Shown here: piece after piece, positions 15,893-21,425 of the stretch | How the letters are laid out: each line of letters starts with the position of its first letter | Numbering within the stretch: the first letter of the stretch is position 1 | NCBI GenBank assembly: GCA_017936925.1 | Contig: JAGBEP010000002.1 | Coordinates: 1 to 64,000 of the forward strand | From: Clostridia bacterium | Lineage (GTDB): Bacteria; Bacillota; Clostridia; TANB77; CAG-508 | DNA: 64,000 bases | Reading direction: 5' to 3' | Made by a program: the position numbers and the translations under genes | The notes under the pieces: generated by a model | The model's database searches: none | The model's input: only the letters and a program-made list of their open reading frames with translations | Told to the model about the DNA's origin: nothing

Positions 15893-15906
15893 TGTTAACA
15901 TTAACA
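15893..15906. promoter_or_regulatory. Palindrome between divergent genes
   Basis: TGTTAACATTAACA is an inverted repeat with 6-bp arms and a CA centre, extended outward by GGG and CCC. It lies between the divergent yfmF and RdgB-like genes and could be an operator for either. No regulator is evident. Confidence 0.35.
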
Positions 15907-15959
15907 ACCCAAAATCTGGAAATAGTAATATTACGATGTAATTAAATTGGAATAACATG

Positions 15960-15968
15960 TGGTATAAT
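15960..15968 (+). promoter_or_regulatory. Extended -10 promoter for the RdgB-like gene
   Basis: TGGTATAAT (15960-15968) lies 22 bases before ATG 15991; the ribosome site AAGGAGA sits between them. Confidence 0.5.
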
Positions 15969-15990
15969 TGAATATGTAAGGAGATATAAT

Positions 15991-16605
15991 ATGTATCTAA
16001 TTTTTGGAACTACTAGTAAAAGAAAGGTAGAAGATTTACAAAACATAATTAATGAAATGAATTTAGACATTCAAGTTGTTAGTATGGATGATATAGGTTG
16101 GGATAGAGGTGAAATTGAAGAAAATGGTTTTACAATAGAAGAAAACTCGTTAATTAAAGCAAAAGCTATATTTGCTTTTTGTAAAAATCATAATATAAAT
16201 TATCCAATAATGACAGACGATGCTGGGTTATTTGTAGATGCATTGAATGGAGAACCTGGTATATATACTGCTAGATATGCAGATGATGAACTTACTTTGA
16301 ATCCGAATTTACCTAAACATCAGTGTGTTATTAAATTACTTAGAAATCTTAATAATAAAGTGAATAGAAATGCAAAATACAGATGTTGTGTAACATGCAT
16401 TATGCCTAGTGGAGATTATAAACAAGAAATTGGTGAAAGTAATGGGACTATAGCAAAAGAAATAATTGGAGAATTAAAGAAACCATACTTTTATTCAGTA
16501 TTCGTATTGGAAGGTACAAATGTAGCTTTTAATGAATTAAAGGGTGAAGAACTTGATAATACTTATAGATATAATGCTTTAAGAAAGTCATTGAAAAAAT
16601 TTTAA
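15991..16605 (+). CDS. RdgB/HAM1-like non-canonical purine NTP pyrophosphatase
   Basis: This enzyme hydrolyses XTP, ITP and dITP to monophosphates, keeping deaminated purines out of nucleic acid. The 204-residue protein begins IFGTTSKRKVEDL (substrate loop) and contains the signature TDDAGLFVDALNGEPGIYTA with the catalytic Asp pair, then RYADDE. The C-terminal half is typical (GTIAKEI, GEELDNTYRYNALRK). The ribosome site AAGGAGATAT precedes ATG 15991. It is monocistronic, with no clear terminator in the 160 bases after it. Confidence 0.85.
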   Translation: MYLIFGTTSKRKVEDLQNIINEMNLDIQVVSMDDIGWDRGEIEENGFTIEENSLIKAKAIFAFCKNHNINYPIMTDDAGLFVDALNGEPGIYTARYADDELTLNPNLPKHQCVIKLLRNLNNKVNRNAKYRCCVTCIMPSGDYKQEIGESNGTIAKEIIGELKKPYFYSVFVLEGTNVAFNELKGEELDNTYRYNALRKSLKKF

Positions 16606-16737
16606 ACAACTTGTAAGATTAAAATATTATGATTTGCCATATATCCTGGGTATTATAGTTAATATATGATACCATTTTATGGTAACCATAGAAATGAATC
16701 AAAAATTGACGGAATTATACTAAATTTCGTTTTTTTA

Positions 16738-16746
16738 TGCTATAAT
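16738..16746 (+). promoter_or_regulatory. Extended -10 promoter for the leader ORF and sulfur module
   Basis: TGCTATAAT lies 23 bases before the ATG at 16770. A TTGACG at 16706 is too far away to serve as its -35. Confidence 0.5.
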
Positions 16747-16769
16747 TGAATAGAAATGGAGTGATTCCT

Positions 16770-16838
16770 ATGGATAATAAAACAAATATTAACTGGGATA
16801 TCGGGAAATATGTAAAACCACTTGCAAACCTTTATTAA
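16770..16838 (+). CDS. 22-residue leader-like ORF
   Basis: ATG 16770 follows a good ribosome site (GGAGTGA) and opens a 22-codon frame: MDNKTNINWDIGKYVKPLAN then LY and stop. A hairpin at 16826-16848 includes the stop, then the PP-loop gene begins 50 bases later. It could be a leader peptide with an attenuator, or the start of a gene broken by rearrangement. A related sequence (KTPINW and stop, then a similar hairpin) lies at 18133-18238. I do not recognise the family. Confidence 0.4.
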   Translation: MDNKTNINWDIGKYVKPLANLY

Positions 16839-16848
16839 TAAAGGGTTT
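16826..16848 (+). terminator. Hairpin overlapping the leader ORF stop
   Basis: AAACC and TTTA (16826-16834) pair with TAAA and GGTTT (16839-16848) with one bulged G. No long T run follows (CTCTAAAAT), so it may be an attenuator or RNA-stability element more than a strong terminator. Confidence 0.4.
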
Positions 16849-16899
16849 CTCTAAAATAATTTATTACAGATTTTACTAAAATTGGAGGAAAAAAGTAAT

Positions 16900-17607
16900 A
16901 TGAAGGAATGTTTAGCACTATTTTCAGGTGGAAAAGATTCACTATTAAGTACTATATTGTTAATTGAACAAGGGTATAAAGTAAAGTTAGTTCATTATGA
17001 TAATATGTGTACAATAGGATGCAATAATGTAAAGAATGGTTATAAAAGATTGGTGAAAAAATATGGTTCTGATAAAATTGAATACATTGGAACAAAGAAC
17101 ATCGCTTGCTTTTTTAGAAATTTTATAAATGTAATATATAATATGCACATTGATGAAATTAAAGAAAAATATGGAAATATAACTATATCGCAATTAAATT
17201 GTTTATCCTGTAGATTATCTATGTATATTGCCTCAATTATAATCTGTAAAAAGTATAATATAAAATATGTTGCAGATGGGGCAAGAAATAGTCAACTATT
17301 TGCAATAGAACAAGATGAAATGTTACAAATATTTAAAAGATTGTTTGATGAATATAATATGGAATTGTTGTTTCCTGTTAAGAATATTAGAGATGATTTT
17401 GATGAAAAAAATCAATTTATTATAAGAGGTATTATTCCTAAAGTGAATGAATCTCAGTGTTTATTGGGAATGCCTCTTCAAGATTCAATAGTGGATCAAG
17501 AATCGCTTAAAACATGTATCAATATATATGAAGAAATATTTAAAAATATGGCACAAAATATGATTGAGAAATTCTCCAATATTGAAATAGGAGAGGGATT
17601 TATCTAA
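16900..17607 (+). CDS. PP-loop ATP pyrophosphatase-like protein
   Basis: The 235-residue protein opens with the PP-loop LALFSGGKDSLLS, which binds ATP and adenylates a substrate, as in tRNA thiolases (TtcA, ThiI, MnmA), QueC and related enzymes. Cysteines cluster in CTIGC (near 35-40), LSCRLSMY (near 107-112) and QCLLG, possibly for metal or sulfur handling. I cannot place it in a named subfamily. ATG 16900 is used because GGAGG lies just upstream; the longer frame from 16882 would include the ribosome site. It overlaps the next gene by one base (TAATG), so the two form a coupled unit with a TudS-like protein. Confidence 0.7.
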   Translation: MKECLALFSGGKDSLLSTILLIEQGYKVKLVHYDNMCTIGCNNVKNGYKRLVKKYGSDKIEYIGTKNIACFFRNFINVIYNMHIDEIKEKYGNITISQLNCLSCRLSMYIASIIICKKYNIKYVADGARNSQLFAIEQDEMLQIFKRLFDEYNMELLFPVKNIRDDFDEKNQFIIRGIIPKVNESQCLLGMPLQDSIVDQESLKTCINIYEEIFKNMAQNMIEKFSNIEIGEGFI

Positions 17608-18179
17608 TGAGTGATAATAGAAGTAAAAAATTTATTTTTGTTCCCTTTTGTTTAATGGCCCAGGCATATCAAGCACAAGGTATTGTTAAATATGACTGGA
17701 AAGGGACTATTAAAGCTATAATGCAGCTGTTAATTGATAATGAAATAAATATTATTCAGATGCCTTGTGCAGAAAGCTTATATAAAAATAGTTTAATTAG
17801 AGAACCTAAAGGGTTATCTAAATACGATACTGAAGAATTTAACAATCATTGTAATGATTTAGCGGAAACTGTTTTCAATGAAATCAATAATATAATAAAT
17901 TCGGGATATGAAGTAATTGCAATATTAGGTATAGAACATTCCCCATCTTGCTGTATAAATTATATATACACGAATAATGGAATGGAAAAAAGAAAGGGTT
18001 TGTTTATAGATAAGTTATTTAAAAGATTACAAAAAGAAAATATAGAAATTCCTATGATAGGAATTAATAGAAAATATATAAATAAATCAATAAAAGAGTT
18101 AAAATTAATTATAGAGAAAGGAAGTGATTTATATGGCAAAAGAACAAGAGGAAAAGGTGTTTCACAAAACTCCGATTAA
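17607..18179 (+). CDS. TudS-like (DUF523-related) iron-sulfur protein
   Basis: This 190-residue protein has FVPFCLMAQAYQAQGI, IQMPCAESLY and ILGIEHSPSCCIN. The PFC, MPC and PSC cysteines match the three ligands of the [4Fe-4S] cluster in 2-thiouracil desulfurase (TudS) and its DUF523-type relatives, which remove sulfur from thiolated bases. Coupling to a PP-loop protein suggests a sulfur or thio-base pathway: activation by one, desulfuration by the other. The last dozen residues overlap a short frame in another register (18133-18186). The substrate is unknown. Confidence 0.65.
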   Translation: MSDNRSKKFIFVPFCLMAQAYQAQGIVKYDWKGTIKAIMQLLIDNEINIIQMPCAESLYKNSLIREPKGLSKYDTEEFNNHCNDLAETVFNEINNIINSGYEVIAILGIEHSPSCCINYIYTNNGMEKRKGLFIDKLFKRLQKENIEIPMIGINRKYINKSIKELKLIIEKGSDLYGKRTRGKGVSQNSD

Positions 18180-18186
18180 CTGGTAA
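18133..18186 (+). CDS. Short ORF, possibly a truncated third gene of the sulfur module
   Basis: A strong ribosome site (AAGGAAGTG) precedes ATG 18133, which opens 17 codons: MAKEQEEKVFHKTPINW, then TAA at 18184-18186. It overlaps the TudS-like gene in another frame. The end meets the first of two 21-bp repeats that may mark the element end, so this may be a gene truncated by integration. Its TPINW end resembles TNINW in the leader ORF at 16770. Confidence 0.4.
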   Translation: MAKEQEEKVFHKTPINW

Positions 18187-18206
18187 GTTCCGACATAAGT
18201 TAACTC
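18186..18206. repeat. First copy of 21-bp direct repeat (att-like)
   Basis: GTTCCGACATAAGTTAACTC with one preceding A recurs exactly at 18299-18319. Both copies are preceded by GGTA. The location between chromosomal genes and the first mobile-element gene fits an attachment-site core or scar. Confidence 0.7.
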
Positions 18207-18215
18207 TAGCTCAAT

Positions 18216-18238
18216 CCCTTTATTTATAAGGGTTTTAT
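18216..18238 (+). terminator. Terminator of the sulfur module
   Basis: CCCTT (18216-18220) pairs with AAGGG (18228-18232) and TTTTAT follows. It closely resembles the hairpin at 16826. Confidence 0.5.
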
Positions 18239-18298
18239 ATAAATTCCTTTTTACATTTTTAAGGTAAAAATATTAGAAAAATGAATAAAAAATGAGGT

Positions 18299-18319
18299 AG
18301 TTCCGACATAAGTTAACTC
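18299..18319. repeat. Second copy of 21-bp direct repeat, candidate attL
   Basis: An exact copy of 18186-18206, 113 bp further on. It lies directly before the promoter of the first small element gene, so I take it as the likely left boundary of the conjugative element. A third copy beyond the right end of the window would confirm this. Confidence 0.5.
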
Positions 18320-18325
18320 ACACAT

Positions 18326-18354
18326 TTAACATTTAAATATGAATCAATTATAAT
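18326..18354 (+). promoter_or_regulatory. Promoter of the first element gene
   Basis: TTAACA (18326-18331), a 17-bp spacer and TATAAT (18349-18354), placed seven bases after the att-like repeat and 42 before the ATG at 18396. Confidence 0.6.
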
Positions 18355-18395
18355 ATAAGTAAATATATTATTCAATAAGTTGGAGTGTGATTTCT

Positions 18396-18542
18396 ATGAA
18401 AAAAATTAAATTGGATAACTTTGAATTAAAAGTAGTTATTAAATCATTAAATGAAATGAGAACACAATTACTTAATCAAAATAAAGCAACAGATTTTATA
18501 GATGAACTACTTTTGAAATATATAACTGTATTAGAAAAATGA
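18396..18542 (+). CDS. 48-residue conserved element protein, paralogue of 40082-40270
   Basis: ATG 18396 follows GGAGTGTGA. The protein reads LDNFELKVVIKSLNEMRTQL and then TDFIDELLLKYI. The gene at 40082 encodes LDKYEVGLVINALNEMRNK and TFIDEVLIRII, so the two are clear paralogues. A Leu-Asn-Glu-Met-Arg helix and a second amphipathic helix make up nearly the whole protein. The function is unknown; short proteins of this type are common in conjugative elements. It has its own promoter and terminator. Confidence 0.75.
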   Translation: MKKIKLDNFELKVVIKSLNEMRTQLLNQNKATDFIDELLLKYITVLEK

Positions 18543-18559
18543 TATAATTAACATATTTT

Positions 18560-18588
18560 GAACTGATTATAATGTCAGTTCTTTTTTT
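18560..18588 (+). terminator. Terminator after the first element gene
   Basis: GAACTGA (18560-18566) pairs with TCAGTTC (18575-18581), followed by seven Ts. Confidence 0.85.
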
Positions 18589-18611
18589 ATGCCTATTAGA
18601 GCATAACTACA

Positions 18612-18639
18612 TAGCCACCTTATTAATTTAAGGTGGCTA
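18612..18639. promoter_or_regulatory. Perfect palindrome upstream of parA
   Basis: TAGCCACCTTA (18612-18622) and TAAGGTGGCTA (18629-18639) are perfect 11-bp arms around TTAATT. No T run follows. Its place 29 bases before parA suits a centromere-like site for ParB or an operator for ParA autoregulation. Related TAGCC hairpins occur at 34777-34826, so it may be a structural element shared within the ICE. Confidence 0.5.
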
Positions 18640-18667
18640 AATTTAAAAGAAAGGAGGATGAAGAAGT

Positions 18668-19495
18668 ATGTCACAATGTGAAATAATTGCTATTGCAAAT
18701 CAAAAAGGTGGCGTAGGTAAAACTACTACAACATTTAATCTTGGTGCAGCACTGGCTAGTCAAGGTAAAAGAGTATTATTAATTGACGCAGATCCACAAG
18801 GTAATTTAACTACTTATATGGGTTGGACAGAAGATGAATTGTCAGTTACTCTAAATGATTTATTAATAAATACTCTCAATGATAGAAAAAACAATTTTGA
18901 TAGTTGTATTAAACATCATAGTGAAAATCTTGATTTAATACCTAGTGATATTCAATTATCTAGTATTGAAATGACATTAGTTGGTGCAATGAGCAGAGAA
19001 TATACAATGAGAAATTCAATTAAGGAATTAAAAGAAAAGTATGATTATATATTGATAGATACACAACCTGCTTTAGGAATGTTAACTATAAATGCTCTAG
19101 CTAGTGCAGATAAGGTTATTATACCTTTACAACCACAATATCTTGCAGCAAAAGGTATGACACAATTATTTTCTACTATTATTAAGATTAGACAACAGAT
19201 TAATCCTAATATAAAAATAGATGGAATTGTATTAACAATTGTTGATAAACGAACAAATCTTACAAAAGATATATATAATCAATTGCAAGAAAATTATGGT
19301 AGTGCTATTAAAATTTATGATACACAAGTGCCAAGAGCAATTAAAGTTGCTGAATCAACTGCTCACGGGAAAAGCATTTTTACTTATGATAAGAATAGCA
19401 AAGTAGCAGAAGCTTATTCATCTCTTGCAAAGGAGGTGCTAATTGATGGAAAAGAAAGACACAAAAATGCAAATTCCAAAGATTACACTAGATGA
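18668..19495 (+). CDS. parA: ParA-family partition ATPase
   Basis: The 275-residue protein carries the deviant Walker A KGGVGKTTT near residue 14, the switch region IDADPQGN and the Walker B-like YILIDTQPAL. ParA ATPases move ParB-bound DNA along the nucleoid and stabilise circular elements; here they would help keep the excised ICE. There is no N-terminal DNA-binding domain, so it is the short (Soj-like) type. AAGGAGGATGAAGAAGT precedes ATG 18668. parB overlaps its end by 50 bases. Confidence 0.93.
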   Translation: MSQCEIIAIANQKGGVGKTTTTFNLGAALASQGKRVLLIDADPQGNLTTYMGWTEDELSVTLNDLLINTLNDRKNNFDSCIKHHSENLDLIPSDIQLSSIEMTLVGAMSREYTMRNSIKELKEKYDYILIDTQPALGMLTINALASADKVIIPLQPQYLAAKGMTQLFSTIIKIRQQINPNIKIDGIVLTIVDKRTNLTKDIYNQLQENYGSAIKIYDTQVPRAIKVAESTAHGKSIFTYDKNSKVAEAYSSLAKEVLIDGKERHKNANSKDYTR

Positions 19496-20396
19496 TTTAT
19501 TTTCAACACAAGAACAAAGAGATAATGCTAATTTAGAAAAAGTCATTGATATTAAAATTGATGAAATTGATGATTTTCCTAATCACCCATTTAAAGTTAT
19601 TGATAACGAAGAAATGCAAGATATGAAAGAAAGCATTATTGAAAATGGTGTTATAATTCCAGCACTTGTAAGACCAAAATCAGATGGAAGATATGAAATG
19701 GTATCTGGTCATAGGAGAAAATTTGCAAGTCAGTTAGCATTAAAAGAAACTATGCCCTGTATTGTTAGAAATTTATCAGATGATGAAGCAACAATAATAA
19801 TGGTAGATAGTAATATGCAAAGAGAAGAAATATTGCCAAGTGAAAAAGCATTTTCTTACAAGATGAAACTTGAAGCATTAAGTCATCAAGGAAAAAGAAA
19901 TGATTTAGTAAATGATTTAACTTCCGACCAAGTTGGTCGAAAGTTAGAAATAACTGGAATTATTGGTAAAGAAAATGGAGATAGTCAAACTCAAGTTAAA
20001 AGGTATATAAGATTAACAAACTTAATTCCTGAATTACTGGATAAAGTTGATGAAAAAGAAATTGCTTTTAATCCAGCAGTTGAAATCTCTTACTTAACAG
20101 AGGAAGAACAATATGCACTATTAGATTGTATTGAATACAATGACGCTACACCATCACACGCACAGGCAATTGTACTAAAAAAATTAAGTCAAGAAGGAAA
20201 ACTAGACGAAGATAAGATAGACGATATTTTATCACAAGAAAAACCTAATCAGATTCCAAAAATAAAATTAAGTGAGGAACGAATTAGAAGTGTTTTACCA
20301 AAAAATGTTGAAAATGCGAATATTGAAGACTTTGTTGTTAAAGCCATAGAGTATTATTCAAAGCATTTAAGGCAAAAAGAAATGGGTGCAAGATAG
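19446..20396 (+). CDS. parB: ParB-family partition protein
   Basis: The N-terminal ParB/Srx domain (IDEIDDFPNHPFKV, ENGVIIPALVRPKSDG, MVSGHRRKFASQ with the GHRR nucleotide-binding motif) is followed by NMQREEILPSEKAFSY and a helix-turn-helix region. In the family the domain binds and hydrolyses CTP to slide along DNA from parS; that activity is inferred here. The start is ATG 19446, seven bases after GGAGGTG inside the end of parA, giving 316 residues; TTG 19443 is an alternative. It is coupled to parA. Confidence 0.9.
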   Translation: MEKKDTKMQIPKITLDDLFSTQEQRDNANLEKVIDIKIDEIDDFPNHPFKVIDNEEMQDMKESIIENGVIIPALVRPKSDGRYEMVSGHRRKFASQLALKETMPCIVRNLSDDEATIIMVDSNMQREEILPSEKAFSYKMKLEALSHQGKRNDLVNDLTSDQVGRKLEITGIIGKENGDSQTQVKRYIRLTNLIPELLDKVDEKEIAFNPAVEISYLTEEEQYALLDCIEYNDATPSHAQAIVLKKLSQEGKLDEDKIDDILSQEKPNQIPKIKLSEERIRSVLPKNVENANIEDFVVKAIEYYSKHLRQKEMGAR

Positions 20397-20447
20397 TGTA
20401 TAGCCATTTTCCATTAAATCCCTCCTTACAAACCACCCTAGTATATA

Positions 20448-20497
20448 TTACTAACTGTTATATTTACTAACTGAAAAGAAATATATATAACTAACTA
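20448..20497. repeat. Three ACTAACT repeats upstream of the secreted-protein gene
   Basis: TTACTAACTG occurs at 20448-20457 and 20464-20473, and AACTAACTA at 20489-20497. The cores begin at 20450, 20466 and 20490, spacings of 16 and 24 bases (multiples of 8). The array lies in the 160-base gap between parB and the next gene and could bind a regulator. Iteron-like origin repeats are less likely with only three copies. Confidence 0.5.
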
Positions 20498-20565
20498 TAA
20501 ATTCGTACAAGTGAAATTATATTTAATTTATGCTAGATTGAAAGTAAGAAAGGGAGATGATTGTA

Positions 20566-21258
20566 ATGAGAAAAATTATAGTTTTAATATTCAGTGTTAT
20601 GTTTTTAGTTGGTGGATTTGGAAGTAGTAAAATTTTTGAAAATAAAATTCAAAATGAAAAAATTGATGATACAAATATTGTTGAAGTTTTAGAAGATGAG
20701 AAAGAAAAAGAAGATTTTACAACAGAAGTAGTTGTAGAAGAACAACAAGAAACACAAAAAAATGTTGATGAAGTAAAAACAGAAAAGGTAGAGGAAAAAG
20801 CAAAAACTACAAATAATCAAAAAACTAATACTTCAAATGTTAATACTAAAAAACAAGAAAATGTAAGTTCTAATACAAAACAAATTGAAACAAAAGTAAA
20901 TCAAGATATTCAACCAATAGAGCAACCAAAGACAGAAACTAAAGAACAAGAAACAACAAAAGATACAACACAAAATAATATTGTATCTACAACATTTTAC
21001 GATTCAATTACACACGGAAGAAAAGAATTTAAATCTGAAGCAGAAGCAATTGCAAGAGGAGATAAAATAGTGGACAATGAATTAAATTATGTTTTAGATT
21101 ACAATGAAACACATCCAGATAATCCAATACAACCATCAATAAATTATTACAGAATTTATCCATCAGCAATTGATGAAAATGGACAATATTGGTATTATTT
21201 GCATTTCTTTACAACAAATGGAGAGGGACAAGATGATATATTAAAATCAAAATTCTAA
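20566..21258 (+). CDS. Secreted protein with an E/K/Q/T-rich linker
   Basis: A signal peptide (MRKIIVLIFSVMFLVGGFG) is followed by about 120 residues of low-complexity sequence rich in E, K, T, Q and N, and a compact C-terminal domain (about 145-230) with TFYDSITHGRKEFKSEAEAI and YWYYLHFFTTNG. No lipobox cysteine or sorting signal is seen, so it is either released or kept by the signal anchor. ATG 20566 is preferred over ATG 20557 because GGGAG is correctly spaced to it. It lies beside an adhesin and sortase, so a surface role during mating is plausible. I do not recognise the domain. Confidence 0.6.
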   Translation: MRKIIVLIFSVMFLVGGFGSSKIFENKIQNEKIDDTNIVEVLEDEKEKEDFTTEVVVEEQQETQKNVDEVKTEKVEEKAKTTNNQKTNTSNVNTKKQENVSSNTKQIETKVNQDIQPIEQPKTETKEQETTKDTTQNNIVSTTFYDSITHGRKEFKSEAEAIARGDKIVDNELNYVLDYNETHPDNPIQPSINYYRIYPSAIDENGQYWYYLHFFTTNGEGQDDILKSKF

Positions 21259-21286
21259 TGGCTCTAATTTTAGAGTCATTTTTTAT
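21257..21286 (+). terminator. Terminator after the secreted-protein gene
   Basis: AATGGCTCTA (21257-21266) pairs with TAGAGTCATT (21271-21280), ten pairs including one G-T, followed by TTTTTT-like sequence. Confidence 0.75.
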
Positions 21287-21299
21287 GGAGGTAAGTAAA

Positions 21300-21425
21300 T
21301 TGATAAAAACAATATTAATTATATTAGCACTTTTATTCGTGGGAATATCAGTGCTTTTTTGCTATTCTGCTTGTGTCATTTCGGGTAGATGTAGCAGAGA
21401 GGAGGAAAGAAGAAATGATAGGTAA
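21300..21425 (+). CDS. 41-residue membrane peptide upstream of the adhesin
   Basis: GGAGGTAAG precedes TTG 21300. The frame reads IKTILIILALLFVGISVLF (one membrane helix), then CYSACVISGRCS and a charged end. It overlaps the adhesin start by 11 bases, and its last codons contain the adhesin ribosome site (AGAGGAGG), so translation is probably coupled. Three cysteines follow the helix. The function is unknown. Confidence 0.5.
   Translation: MIKTILIILALLFVGISVLFCYSACVISGRCSREEERRNDR

Noticed and set aside
20448-20497. Replication origin iterons
   Set aside because: Only three short, unequal repeats and no initiator gene beside them; a regulator site is more economical.
21373-21414. Upstream extension of the adhesin frame
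   Set aside because: It begins inside the preceding micro-ORF without a ribosome site and would put charged residues before the signal peptide.
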